Assembly: GCA_047975325.1 (NCBI GenBank)
Contig: JBKEDF010000080.1
Span: 17,948-81,947, forward strand
Origin: JBKEDF01 sp047975325
Lineage (GTDB): Bacteria > Pseudomonadota > Alphaproteobacteria > Rhodobacterales > Rhodobacteraceae
Reading direction: 5' to 3'
Length of the DNA stretch: 64,000 nucleotides
Under the pieces are notes generated by a model. That model searched no databases. It was not told the DNA's origin and saw nothing but the letters and a program-made list of their open reading frames with translations. A program made the position numbers and the translations under genes. Each line of letters starts with the position of its first letter. Within the stretch, counting starts at the first letter, position 1. Below are positions 44,856 to 53,906 of the stretch, in pieces.

Positions 44856-47222
44856 ATGGATATGGAACCGCCGAAAGTCAATCTCCTGCTCAAATTACTT
44901 GGTGTCGTCGGAATATTGTTCGGACTGGCAATTACCTGGCCGGGGTTGTTACTGGCGCTTGAAGGGGGAAGCTGGTTTTTTCTGGCTGCCGGTTTCCTGA
45001 CGGCGGCATCCGGCCTGCTTATCTTCCGCGGCAAGGAACGCGGCATCTACCTGTATATTGGTGTCTGCCTGCTGGCGGTTATCTGGTCGTTCTGGGATGT
45101 CTGGCCCCTTGAAACATGGTTCTGGCCGCTGATCCCGCGCCTCTTTGCCTTTTTCGTGGCCCTTTTTGCCGTTCTCTTGCTGGCACCGCTGATGCCCCGG
45201 ATCCGGGGCGATGGATATGTGCAAGCCGGTTTTCTGGGGGCTGCCCTGATAGTACTCATTGGACTGGGCGTCACGGTGTGGCAGATGTTTTCACCCCATG
45301 GTGTCGTAAGCAATGGCTTTGCCAGGGCGGAAGGCGTGGCGATTTCGCAAGCCGCGCTCGATATGGGCGATGAATGGCACAATTACGGGCGGACGACGAC
45401 CGGTACCCGCTTTACCCCGGCCGATCAGATCAATCGCGACAACATCGACCGGCTGCAGGTGGCCTGGACCTATCGCACCGGTTTCTTTGCCGATGGCAGT
45501 GTCTCTGACCAGAATACGCCGATCTATGCCAATGGTACCGTCTATGCCTGCACCCCGTTCAATGAGATCCATGCCATTGATCCGGTCAGCGGAGAACGGA
45601 AATGGGTCTATACCTCAAACTCCTATGCGCCCTTCGCGGCGCGCTGCCGAAGCGTGACCTATTATGAGATTCCGGACGCGACGGGCATCTGTGCCAAGCG
45701 CCTTGCCACGGCAACGATTGATGCGCGGCTGATTTCGATCGATGCAGAGACCGGCAAGCCCTGTGAGGAGTTCGGTGAAGGCGGCATCGTCGATATGCGT
45801 GAGGGCATGGATTACTTTCAGCCTGCTGTCTACATGTCCAATTCCGCACCGACCATCAGCCATGGCAAGATCGTCTCGGGCGGCATGGCCGTGGATAACT
45901 ACAAGGTCGGGGAGCCTTCGGGTGTTGTGCGCGCCTGGGATGCCAGGACGGGTGAGCTTGCCTGGGCCTGGGATGTGGGCCGCCCCGGCCAGACCGGACC
46001 GCTGCCCGAAGGGGAAAAATACACCCCCTTCACCCCCAATGTCTGGACCCATATGGCCGTCGATCAGGAACGCGGGCTGATCTATCTGCCGACCGGCAAT
46101 GCAACACCCGATGTCTGGCTGGGCCATCGCCGCGATTTCGATCATGAATATACAGCGACTATTGTCGCGCTGGACATCAATACCGGACAGGAGAAATGGC
46201 ATTTCCGGACCGTGAACAAGGATGTCTGGGATTATGACCTGCCCGCGCAGCCGTCACTTTACGATCTGCCCGATCCGGCATCGGCAGGGAATATCCCGGT
46301 CCTGGTCCTGCCGACCAAACGTGGACAGCTTTTCATGCTCAATCGTGAAACCGGAGAACCCGTGGCCGAGGTCGTGGATCGTGAGGTCGATATTTCCGGG
46401 GCCGTGCCGGAGATGCAGGGACTGTCCCCGGTTCAACCCTATTCCGTGGGCATGCCCGCCATCGGTGGCGAGGCCCTGACCGAGGCCGACATGTGGGGTG
46501 TCACGCCCATAGATCTGGCCCTTTGTCGGCGAAAGTTTCATCAGTTGCGGTATAGTGACGACGAATTCACCGTCCCCAACCTGGAACCGGGCCTGTTTTA
46601 TCCAAGCGCACTGGGGGGCATGAATTGGGGTTCTGCCTCCATCGATGAAAGCCGGGGCCTGCTTTTCGTCAATGATCTGCGCATTCCGATGGTGATCAAG
46701 CTGCTGACGCGTGAGGAGGTCCCCAATGAACAATGGCCCAAGGATGGGCATGAACTGATCGCACCGCAGCTGGGCACGCCCTATGGCCTGCAACGGGATC
46801 TGATGATGTCGGCCTTGGGCATCCTGTGCATGCGACCACCCTATGGCACGCTGACGGCCATAGACCTCAATAGCCGCGAAATACTCTGGCAGCGTCCGGT
46901 CGGCACGACGGAGAACCTCGATTTCATCGGAGTTCAGACAGGGATCAAGATGCCAATCGGCATGCCGACGCTTGGTGGAAGCCTCGCCACGGCCAGCGGC
47001 CTGCTGTTCTTTGACAATGCGGGTGATCATTATCTGCGGATCTTTGACAGCGAAACGGGCGATATTCTGCGCGAAATCCCGATCCCGGTTGGTGCGACGG
47101 CAACCCCGATGAGCTATATCGGGCCTGATGGAAAACAATATGTCGTCATTTCCGTTGGTGGTTCCTCCAGTGCCGTTTCGGCCTTTCGTGGTGACTATGT
47201 TATCGCCTATAGCCTGGAATGA
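44856..47222 (+). CDS. Membrane-bound PQQ-dependent dehydrogenase, glucose/quinate/shikimate family
   Basis: A 788-residue quinoprotein from ATG 44856, with GAGG upstream. About five transmembrane helices (roughly residues 10-135) anchor it, and a periplasmic eight-bladed propeller follows. Propeller motifs are WHNYGRTTTGTRFTPADQIN at its start, KDVWDYDLPAQPSLYD with the catalytic Asp region, and GGSSSAVSAFRGDYVIAYSL at the end. Electrons pass to ubiquinone. Glucose is the commonest substrate, and the gluconate product would suit the nearby Entner-Doudoroff genes, but quinate is possible. PQQ synthesis genes are not in the window. Confidence 0.88.
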   Translation: MDMEPPKVNLLLKLLGVVGILFGLAITWPGLLLALEGGSWFFLAAGFLTAASGLLIFRGKERGIYLYIGVCLLAVIWSFWDVWPLETWFWPLIPRLFAFFVALFAVLLLAPLMPRIRGDGYVQAGFLGAALIVLIGLGVTVWQMFSPHGVVSNGFARAEGVAISQAALDMGDEWHNYGRTTTGTRFTPADQINRDNIDRLQVAWTYRTGFFADGSVSDQNTPIYANGTVYACTPFNEIHAIDPVSGERKWVYTSNSYAPFAARCRSVTYYEIPDATGICAKRLATATIDARLISIDAETGKPCEEFGEGGIVDMREGMDYFQPAVYMSNSAPTISHGKIVSGGMAVDNYKVGEPSGVVRAWDARTGELAWAWDVGRPGQTGPLPEGEKYTPFTPNVWTHMAVDQERGLIYLPTGNATPDVWLGHRRDFDHEYTATIVALDINTGQEKWHFRTVNKDVWDYDLPAQPSLYDLPDPASAGNIPVLVLPTKRGQLFMLNRETGEPVAEVVDREVDISGAVPEMQGLSPVQPYSVGMPAIGGEALTEADMWGVTPIDLALCRRKFHQLRYSDDEFTVPNLEPGLFYPSALGGMNWGSASIDESRGLLFVNDLRIPMVIKLLTREEVPNEQWPKDGHELIAPQLGTPYGLQRDLMMSALGILCMRPPYGTLTAIDLNSREILWQRPVGTTENLDFIGVQTGIKMPIGMPTLGGSLATASGLLFFDNAGDHYLRIFDSETGDILREIPIPVGATATPMSYIGPDGKQYVVISVGGSSSAVSAFRGDYVIAYSLE

Positions 47223-47664
47223 TCCTGCTCCGCCCGGCCGGCGTCTGGCACGGGGGGCGGCCCGACATTTACTGGATCATGATTTCGTCACGGTAGCGGA
47301 ATTGATCCCCACGCCGGGGCTGCGGGTGGATCTGATGGCGCTTGGGCCGAAAGGCGAGATCTGGGTCATTGAATGCAAATCCTCCCGCCAGGATTTTATC
47401 GCCGATCAAAAATGGCAGGGCTATCTTGAATGGTGCGACCGGTTTTTCTGGGCAGTTGACAGTGATTTTCCTGCGGAGATCCTGCCGGAGGAAAATGGCC
47501 TGATCCTGGCCGATGACTATGGTGCAGAAATCATGCGCCCGGGGCAGGAACATCGCCTTTCTGCCGCGCGGCGCAAGGCCGTGACACGGAATTTTGCGCG
47601 AACCGCCGCGTTCAGGTTGCAGGAATTTTGTGATCCGTCGATCAAGGCGCGGTTTGCCTTGTGA
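47197..47664 (+). CDS. MmcB-family DNA repair protein
   Basis: A 155-residue protein matching the alphaproteobacterial MmcB family, linked to damage repair and the SOS response. RVDLMALGPKGEIWVIECKS and SSRQDFIADQKWQGYLEWCD look like a PD-(D/E)xK-type nuclease core, with E-C-K as probable catalytic residues. ATG 47197 overlaps the end of the PQQ enzyme gene by 26 bases. The frame is open further upstream, but that part lies inside the other gene. Confidence 0.82.
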   Translation: MLSPIAWNDPAPPGRRLARGAARHLLDHDFVTVAELIPTPGLRVDLMALGPKGEIWVIECKSSRQDFIADQKWQGYLEWCDRFFWAVDSDFPAEILPEENGLILADDYGAEIMRPGQEHRLSAARRKAVTRNFARTAAFRLQEFCDPSIKARFAL

Positions 47665-47740
47665 ATCATTCATCTGGTTGTTGTCCACTGTCGAACCACG
47701 CGATCACGAGAGTGTGGCGAAATTTCGCATATCTGCGGGC

Positions 47741-47768
47741 TTGTCAGATTCCGGCTACGATATATAGT
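47741..47768 (+). promoter_or_regulatory. Putative promoter of the HNH nuclease gene
   Basis: TTGTCA (47741-47746) and TATAGT (47763-47768) are 16 bases apart. Transcription would start near 47775, ahead of the GTG start at 47805 or 47844. Confidence 0.45.
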
Positions 47769-47804
47769 CGTCGCAGCAAGGGGTAAGCCGGGCGCCCCAT
47801 ATAG

Positions 47805-48431
47805 GTGATCAGGGCGCATCGGCATGAGACAGGGGGCCGGAGGGTGGCAGACGGCGATTTCAGAACCGGGTTTCAGCGTGAGCCAGCTTCCCTCAAATAT
47901 TGCCCGGCGCTGGTGTTGAATGCCGATTACAGGCCATTATCCTATTACCCGCTCAGCCTCTGGCCCTGGCAGGAGGCAATCAAGGCGGTCTATCTTGAAC
48001 GGGTCTCCATCCTTGCCGAATATGAGGAGGTCGTACGAAGCCAGCGGGCGGAGATACGGATCCCTTCCGTCGTGGTCCTGAAGGATTTTGTCAAACCCCG
48101 GAAACGGGTGGCGTTCACGCGCTTCAACCTTTTCCTGCGGGACAGGTTTAGATGCCAATATTGTGGCTCCAGAGGGGACCTGACATTCGATCATGTGGTG
48201 CCAAGGGCAAAAGGCGGTATCACAAGTTGGGAAAATGTGGTTGCCGCCTGTTCGCCCTGCAACCTGCGCAAGGGCGCACGGTCCGTGCGGGAGGCAGGAT
48301 TCAATCTGTTGCGGCGGCCAGCAGCCCCGACAGTTGCGGAGATGCAGGCCTGCGGGCGCCGTTTCCCACCAAATTACCTGCATGAAAGCTGGGCGGACTT
48401 CCTTTACTGGGATGCAGAATTGGAAGCCTGA
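47805..48431 (+). CDS. HNH endonuclease family protein
   Basis: A 208-residue protein of the conserved alphaproteobacterial HNH group. After an N-terminal YCPALVLNADYRPLSYYPLS segment comes a zinc-stapled HNH domain: CQYCG, then FDHVVPRAKGG, SWENVVAACSPCNLRKG, with two CxxC pairs and the catalytic His. The start is either GTG 47805 or GTG 47844; both lack a well-spaced ribosome site. Its cellular role is not established. Confidence 0.85.
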   Translation: MIRAHRHETGGRRVADGDFRTGFQREPASLKYCPALVLNADYRPLSYYPLSLWPWQEAIKAVYLERVSILAEYEEVVRSQRAEIRIPSVVVLKDFVKPRKRVAFTRFNLFLRDRFRCQYCGSRGDLTFDHVVPRAKGGITSWENVVAACSPCNLRKGARSVREAGFNLLRRPAAPTVAEMQACGRRFPPNYLHESWADFLYWDAELEA

Positions 48432-48463
48432 CGGCCGGAGCGCCTGTGATTTCGACAGGGAAG

Positions 48464-48509
48464 GGGGCATTCGCCGTGTCACGGTCTGGAAGCGGATCGT
48501 GAATGCCCC
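48464..48509. terminator. Inverted repeat between convergent HNH and VPLPA-type genes
   Basis: A perfect 9-base repeat, GGGGCATTC / GAATGCCCC, has a 28-base loop, in the 85-base gap between two convergent genes. There is no U-run, so termination is only suggested by position. Confidence 0.3.
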
Positions 48510-48516
48510 GTGAACC

Positions 48517-49221
48517 TTAACTCCGACCGGTCTTTCTGCGGCTGATCGCAATCCCCCCGATCAGTGCCGAGATCAGCAAGATGCCCGCAGCAGGGACAGG
48601 GGCGGTGGCTGGCGTAGGGCTGTATTCCCCGCCGGTTGTCGGGTAAAAGGTGGGGTCGATACTCCCCCCCGTGACCGGTATGAAGGGTACGACAGGAGGC
48701 GGGAGAGCACCACCGCCACCACCTCCGGTGACTGGTGTTCTTACCTTGCTGATCCGGGGTGGGGTTTTCCCACCGACATTTGGAACATACGGGGCGCCAC
48801 CATAATTTTCCGCATCCAGATAGGGGCGGGCGATGGCCCAGTTCTGACAGCCCTCCTTGTCCCCATATTCCTCGATGATCATGAAATAACGTTCTTCGCC
48901 GTTACGATCCTGATAGGCGTAACCCTTGCCGCGAACCGGAGCGTCCTGAAGCTTGAGCATCTTGGCCGAGGCATAGGCCACACCATTCTTCGCATAGCTC
49001 ATCCGTTCAAAGACGGTGCCTGCGGGGAGTTCCATATCGACAAGATCCCCTTTTGGGACGCCGAATACCCCTCGTGCCCATTCCTGGGTACAGACCCCGT
49101 TGCAAGGGGCGTTCCCCGGAATGTACGGGATTGCGGTGGAGGCCCCTGTGGTGGCTGCCTGTGCAGCACCGGCCATCAGGCAGAGAACGACAGATTTGAT
49201 AAAAGATACTTTGATATACAC
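48517..49221 (-). CDS. Exported protein with a VPLPA-CTERM-type sorting signal
   Basis: A 234-residue protein from GTG 49221, with AGAGG upstream. It has a signal peptide, MYIKVSFIKSVVLCLMAGAA, a mature domain with at least three cysteines (CNGVCTQEW, GCQNWA), and a Gly/Pro/Thr-rich linker. The C-terminus is VPAAGILLISALIGGIAISR followed by basic residues, matching the VPLPA-CTERM pattern of a short motif, a helix and Arg/Lys. Such proteins are processed by a rhombosortase/exosortase-like system and often accompany exopolysaccharide. The function is unknown. Confidence 0.8.
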   Translation of the reverse strand: MYIKVSFIKSVVLCLMAGAAQAATTGASTAIPYIPGNAPCNGVCTQEWARGVFGVPKGDLVDMELPAGTVFERMSYAKNGVAYASAKMLKLQDAPVRGKGYAYQDRNGEERYFMIIEEYGDKEGCQNWAIARPYLDAENYGGAPYVPNVGGKTPPRISKVRTPVTGGGGGGALPPPVVPFIPVTGGSIDPTFYPTTGGEYSPTPATAPVPAAGILLISALIGGIAISRRKTGRS

Positions 49222-49972
49222 GGCGAGACCTCTTTATTTAATTCACATGGAATAAATATTCAGCCCAGATCCTGATAATAGGCGTGGTGGCTTTTTATGG
49301 AAATACTTTCCGGTACGGCAATTGGGTGTGTTCCGTAAAGTAAGGATGTGGGAAAGACATGGGGTGTAACACGAACATGCCCCGGAAGTCGGCATTACTT
49401 CCGTGATGTTGGCCATTGCCGTGATTCTTTTATTAAGTTGTAATTGTTCATCTATTTTCTACCTTTAGGTCATGCGGATAAACGATATGTCTTGCAGTCA
49501 TCTCATACGTTTTGTTGCAAGATAAAGATGTAATTGTTTAATATTTGGTTAAAGGTTTACAGATTTTTCTTCGATGGCAATAAGAATTTAAATAAATGAA
49601 TATTTTATTGTCTATTAAGATAAGAATTGCACGTCATGAATGTAATTTTCCCAACATATATCATCTTAAAAGGTAAAGACGATACAAGTGAAAGGGGGGC
49701 AGTGATTCTGCTTTTCAGAGCTATTTGATGGCAAAGCCTGCAGGCGGCCCAAAACCCCTTTTGGGGCAGGATCCATGAAATCTGGTGGCTTGTTGTGTCT
49801 CGGACTTGCAGGGAAACCGCATGTGGAGGTCCTGTACGGGCTGACACCGCACAGATGAATCGCTTGCGCCCGGCCTTCATAAAAGTGGCCGGGCGCTGTG
49901 ATTGGCTTTACCAGAATAGTCCTGATGCCGGCAGAAACCGGTTTGTTGCGGGCCGCCAGTCGAAAAACGACT
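49222..49972. other. 750-base AT-rich intergenic region with two hairpins
   Basis: No convincing gene is visible. Positions about 49400-49700 are strikingly AT-rich compared with the rest of the window. There is an 8-base hairpin GCCCAAAA / TTTTGGGC at 49747-49767. A perfect 10-base stem GCGCCCGGCC / GGCCGGGCGC at 49866-49896 could act as the phaZ transcript end. A short minus-strand frame across 49605-49880 has no recognisable features. Confidence 0.5.
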
Positions 49973-51238
49973 CTACCCTGCCATCGCACGCCGCTTGGGC
50001 TTGGCCCTGCCGGAATTGGCATCGATGAAATCGAGGACCAATGGACGGATGTTCAGACGCCAGGATTTTCCCGCGAAAATGCCGTAATGACCCGCGCCGG
50101 GTTCAAGATGGGAGGCTTTCTTTTCGTCTGGCAGGTTGGTGAGCAGATCAAGTGCCGCAAGACACTGACCAGGGGCGGAAATATCGTCCTTCTCACCTTC
50201 AACGATCTTGACGGCGACATCAGTGATTGCGCCGATGTCGACCTTCTTGCCCGCGACAATGAATTCGTTCCGCGCGATTTCCCGGTTCTTGAAAATCCGT
50301 TCAACGGTGGAAAGGTAAAACTCCGCTGTCATATCCATGACTGCCAGATATTCGTCATAGAATCGGTTATGCTTGTCATGGTCGGAAGCTTCGCCCCGGG
50401 CGGTGCGCATGATCTGGTCGCTGAAAGCCTGGGCGTGACGTTCGGCATTCATGGACATGAAGCCCTGAAGCTGCGCCAGACCGGGATAGACCAGCCGCCC
50501 GGCCCCCTTGTATTTGAAACCCACGCGCTGAATTGCAAGCTGTTCAAGCTGTCCCATCGTCACGCGGCGCCCAAAATCCGTCACTTCCGTATCGGCTGCA
50601 TCGGGATCGACGGGGCCACCCACAAGCGTCATGGAAAGGGGCTGCGCTGCCGGATCCTCCTGCGCCAGGTAGGCCACTGCCGCAAGGGTCAGCGGAACCG
50701 GCTGGCAGATTGAAATCACATGCGTATCAGGCCCCAGGTGGCGCAGGAATTCCACAAGGTACAGCGTGTAATCCTCAATATCGAATTTTCCCTTGCTGAC
50801 GGGAATGTCACGGGCATTGTGCCAATCCGTCACATAGACGTCGCAATCGGCCAATAAGCTTGAGACCGTGGACCGCAGCAGCGTTGCATAATGGCCCGAC
50901 ATGGGGGCAACAAGCATCACCTTGCGTTTCATCGGTTTGCGCCGGCGGACGGAAAAATGGATCAGGCTGCCGAAAGGGCGTTCGACCACGGGGATGATAT
51001 CGACCAGATGGTCCTGCCCGCTTTCGGCCGGCAGGGACCGGATCCCCCAGTCGGGTTTGACGACCATCCGTGCGAAAGTACGTTCGGTGACTTCCCCCCA
51101 GGCCGCCATCATTGGCACCATGGGGTTCATCGAAAGGGCAAAGATCGGATAGGATGCCATTGCACGGGCGGTGGCACCCATCCACTCATTGGTGTTTCGC
51201 ATACTTTCCATAAGGTCATAGGTCGTCGTATACTTCAT
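49973..51238 (-). CDS. phaZ: Intracellular polyhydroxybutyrate depolymerase
   Basis: Degrades stored PHB granules. The 421-residue protein starts MKYTTTYDLMESMRNTNEWM at ATG 51238. The lipase-like box is VISICQPVPL with Cys at residue 178 as nucleophile in place of Ser, as in the intracellular depolymerases of the Ralstonia PhaZ1 type. DAADTEVTDFGRRV and the C-terminal GAGHYGIFAGKSWR, which carries the catalytic His, are conserved. It is divergent from phaC. Confidence 0.93.
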   Translation of the reverse strand: MKYTTTYDLMESMRNTNEWMGATARAMASYPIFALSMNPMVPMMAAWGEVTERTFARMVVKPDWGIRSLPAESGQDHLVDIIPVVERPFGSLIHFSVRRRKPMKRKVMLVAPMSGHYATLLRSTVSSLLADCDVYVTDWHNARDIPVSKGKFDIEDYTLYLVEFLRHLGPDTHVISICQPVPLTLAAVAYLAQEDPAAQPLSMTLVGGPVDPDAADTEVTDFGRRVTMGQLEQLAIQRVGFKYKGAGRLVYPGLAQLQGFMSMNAERHAQAFSDQIMRTARGEASDHDKHNRFYDEYLAVMDMTAEFYLSTVERIFKNREIARNEFIVAGKKVDIGAITDVAVKIVEGEKDDISAPGQCLAALDLLTNLPDEKKASHLEPGAGHYGIFAGKSWRLNIRPLVLDFIDANSGRAKPKRRAMAG

Positions 51239-51313
51239 TTTTATCTCCTGGCGCCTGGGCGGGCAAAATGCGATCCGTGCAATCCGCCCTTCGGGAAGGG
51301 CGCTTTGGGGGAA

Positions 51314-51328
51314 TGCTGCATAGCAGCA
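51314..51328. promoter_or_regulatory. PhaR box before phaC
   Basis: TGCTGCATAGCAGCA is a perfect palindrome containing CTGC-N3-GCAG, the operator type of PhaR in Rhodobacter and Paracoccus. It lies 23 bases upstream of the phaC ATG in the phaZ-phaC divergent gap, so it could affect both genes. Confidence 0.65.
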
Positions 51329-51350
51329 ATTATGGGGGTGAAAGACCGGA

Positions 51351-53147
51351 ATGACAACTGCGACCGAAGACGAGGGCGAAAAACTGGCCCGCCTGAACGC
51401 CAATCTGGCCAAGGTGGAGGAATTGTCCCAACGTCTGACCGCGGCGCTTTCGCGCCGAAAAAACGCGGATCCCGCGCTGAACGGGCCGGGTCAGGAGGTC
51501 TATATGAAGGCCGCTGCCGCCTATGTTGCCGAAATGATGCAGAACCCCTCAAAAATTCTGGAACAGCAGGTCAACTACTGGGGAAAGAGCCTCAAGCATT
51601 ATGTCGACGCCCAGCAGATGCTACTTAAGGGGGAATTGAAGGCCCCTGCGGATATTACCCCGGTAGATCGCCGATTCGCCCACCCATCCTGGGATGAGCA
51701 TCCTTTCTTCAACTACCTGAAACAGCAGTACCTTCTTAATGCGGAGGCGGTGAATTCCGCAGTGTCCGGGCTGGATCATCTGGAGGCCGGCGACAAGAAG
51801 CGGGTGGAATATTTCTCGCGCCAGATTATCGACCTTTTTGCGCCAACCAATTTCCTGGGGACCAATCCCGATGCGCTGGAACGTGCGGTGGAAACCGATG
51901 GCGAAAGCCTGGTGCGCGGGCTGGAGAACCTCGTCCGCGATATTGAGGAAAACGACGGCGACCTTCTGGTTACGCTGGCGGACAAGGAGGCCTTCAGGGT
52001 CGGCCAGAATATCGCCACCACCCCCGGTGAGGTCGTCTATCGCAACAAGATGATGGAACTCATCCAGTACAGCCCGACAACGGAAAAGGTGCATCAGATT
52101 CCGCTGATCATCTTTCCGCCCTGGATCAACAAATTCTATATCCTCGACCTGAAGGAAAAAAACAGCCTGATCAAATGGATCGTGGATCAGGGCTTCACGC
52201 TTTTCGTGGTATCCTGGGTCAATCCCGATGCATCCTATGCCGATGTGGGCATGGATGACTATATTCGTGACGGCTATCTGCGGACCATGGCGGAGGTGCG
52301 CCGGATTTGCGGAACCAAACAGGTCAATGCGGTGGGGTATTGTATCGCGGGGACCACGCTTGCCCTGACAGTGGCGCATCTGCAGCGGGCGGGCGACAAG
52401 ACGGTGAAATCCGCAAGCTTCTTTACGACATTGACGGATTTTTCCGATCCCGGTGAGGTGGGTGTCTTTCTCGACAACGATTTCGTCGATGGGATCGAAC
52501 GTCAGGTGAAGGTGGACGGGATCCTTGAAAAGACCTTCATGACGCGGACATTCAGTTTCCTGCGTTCCAATGACCTGATCTATCAGCCCGCGATCAAGAG
52601 CTACATGATGGGGGAGGCACCGCCCGCCTTCGATCTGTTGTTCTGGAACGGGGATGGCACCAATCTCCCGGCAAGGATGTCGATCGAATATCTGCGCGGC
52701 CTGTGTCAGGAAGACGGGTTGGCCCTGGGCAATTTCCCGGTTTTCGGAGAACCCGTGAAGCTTTCCGATGTGAAGGTCCCGCTTTGCGCCATCGCCTGTG
52801 AGACCGATCATATCGCAGCCTGGAAGGCCAGCTATAACGGTATCCGGCAGATGGGGGCGAAGGACAAGACCTTCATCGTTTCGCAATCGGGCCATATCGC
52901 GGGGATCGTTAATCCGCCATCCAAGGGCAAATATGGCCATTGGGTCAATGAGGCGCCAATGACCACGCCGGAAGAGTTCATGAAAGGCGCGGAATTCCAC
53001 AAGGGTGAAAGCTGGTGGGGGCGTTGGGGGGATTGGCTGGCCGGGCGTTCCGGCCGCAAGGTTGCAGCGCGGATTCCAGGGGATTCTGACCATCCATCCC
53101 TTGCCCCGGCACCTGGCAGCTATGTTTCCGCCAAACCAAGTATCTGA
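51351..53147 (+). CDS. phaC: Class I poly(3-hydroxyalkanoate) synthase
   Basis: Polymerises 3-hydroxyacyl-CoA into PHA at the granule surface. The 598-residue length is normal. The catalytic Cys is in the box GYCIAGTTLALTV (about residue 331), with the Asp in CETDHIAAWKASYNG and the His in SQSGHIAGIVNPPSKG. PHIIFPPWINKFYILDL-type text before the box is typical. The start is ATG 51351. Confidence 0.96.
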   Translation: MTTATEDEGEKLARLNANLAKVEELSQRLTAALSRRKNADPALNGPGQEVYMKAAAAYVAEMMQNPSKILEQQVNYWGKSLKHYVDAQQMLLKGELKAPADITPVDRRFAHPSWDEHPFFNYLKQQYLLNAEAVNSAVSGLDHLEAGDKKRVEYFSRQIIDLFAPTNFLGTNPDALERAVETDGESLVRGLENLVRDIEENDGDLLVTLADKEAFRVGQNIATTPGEVVYRNKMMELIQYSPTTEKVHQIPLIIFPPWINKFYILDLKEKNSLIKWIVDQGFTLFVVSWVNPDASYADVGMDDYIRDGYLRTMAEVRRICGTKQVNAVGYCIAGTTLALTVAHLQRAGDKTVKSASFFTTLTDFSDPGEVGVFLDNDFVDGIERQVKVDGILEKTFMTRTFSFLRSNDLIYQPAIKSYMMGEAPPAFDLLFWNGDGTNLPARMSIEYLRGLCQEDGLALGNFPVFGEPVKLSDVKVPLCAIACETDHIAAWKASYNGIRQMGAKDKTFIVSQSGHIAGIVNPPSKGKYGHWVNEAPMTTPEEFMKGAEFHKGESWWGRWGDWLAGRSGRKVAARIPGDSDHPSLAPAPGSYVSAKPSI

Positions 53148-53193
53148 TTTTAGGGTCTGTTTTCCTGCATCGTGGCATTTTGGAAAATTTATG

Positions 53194-53242
53194 CTGCGGT
53201 GCAGAAAAAAATCTTGAAATGCTGCAGCGCAGCATCTATATT
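53194..53242 (+). promoter_or_regulatory. phaP promoter with two PhaR boxes
   Basis: CTGC-GGT-GCAG at 53194-53204 and CTGC-AGC-GCAG at 53222-53232 are 28 bases apart. A sigma-70-type pair, TTGAAA (53214-53219) and TATATT (53237-53242), has a 17-base spacer that contains the second box, so PhaR bound there would block RNA polymerase. Confidence 0.7.
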
Positions 53243-53320
53243 CCAGCTGTCAAAATAAAGTGCCCGACCCGGATGAAGCTTCCGGATCGTGGCCCCGAAT
53301 CAGAAATATGGAGTATGGAA

Positions 53321-53770
53321 ATGTCGAAGAACCCCGATTTCACCAAAGCCGCCCAAGAATTTCTGGCCAATATCCCGGTCGATAACGAAGCGTTCAAGAA
53401 CGCATTCAAGACCCAGGCCGCGATGACGGAAAAGATGTCCAACGTTGCTCTGGAAGCTGCGGAAAAATCCACCGAAATCACTGCGAAATGGGTGAAGGAT
53501 ACGCTGGTCAAGGCGGCCGACGTTTCCAAGGCCAAGGCGGAGCCGGCCGAATATGGCAAGGCGGCAACCGATTTTGCTTCCGTCGCTGCGGAAATGGCTG
53601 CTGAAAACATGGCCGCTTTTGCGGAAGTTGCCAAGAAAGTGCAGATGGAAACGGTTGAACTGATGCTGGCCGCTGGCAAGGATCTGACCGAAGAAACCAC
53701 CGCTGCCGTGAAAAAGGCAACTGCCGAAACCACCGCTGCCGTGAAGAAAGCCACTTCTCCGGCAAAGTGA
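53321..53770 (+). CDS. phaP: Phasin
   Basis: Granule-coating protein of 149 residues from ATG 53321, with GGAG 7 bases upstream. It is almost all amphipathic helix, rich in Ala, Lys and Glu (for example NMAAFAEVAKKVQMETVELM). The C-terminus has two near-identical ETTAAVKKAT repeats. The ATG at 53315 is possible. Its position between PhaR boxes and phaR supports the call. Confidence 0.93.
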   Translation: MSKNPDFTKAAQEFLANIPVDNEAFKNAFKTQAAMTEKMSNVALEAAEKSTEITAKWVKDTLVKAADVSKAKAEPAEYGKAATDFASVAAEMAAENMAAFAEVAKKVQMETVELMLAAGKDLTEETTAAVKKATAETTAAVKKATSPAK

Positions 53771-53827
53771 TCCTTCGGGTTCATTTCCTGTCGTAAGGCG
53801 CCCTCCTCCCAGCCTTGCGACGGGACG

Positions 53828-53851
53828 GGGCGGGCGAAAGCCCGCCCTTTT
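53828..53851 (+). terminator. Rho-independent terminator after phaP
   Basis: The perfect 8-base stem GGGCGGGC / GCCCGCCC with a GAAA tetraloop is followed by TTTT. It separates phaP from phaR. Confidence 0.88.
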
Positions 53852-53856
53852 CATTT

Positions 53857-53890
53857 GCGCTGCACTGCCGTAATCTTTGCTGCAGTGCAA
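53857..53890 (+). promoter_or_regulatory. Degenerate PhaR boxes before phaR
   Basis: CTGC-ACT-GCCG (53860-53870) and CTGC-AGT-GCAA (53880-53890) are 20 bases apart, imperfect versions of CTGC-N3-GCAG. They fit autorepression of phaR. Confidence 0.5.
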
Positions 53891-53906
53891 TTTTTGGGGG
53901 GATAAG

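Noticed and set aside
49605..49880. 91-residue minus-strand frame in the AT-rich gap
   Set aside because: Its composition is mixed, with no motif or ribosome site, and it spans two hairpins.
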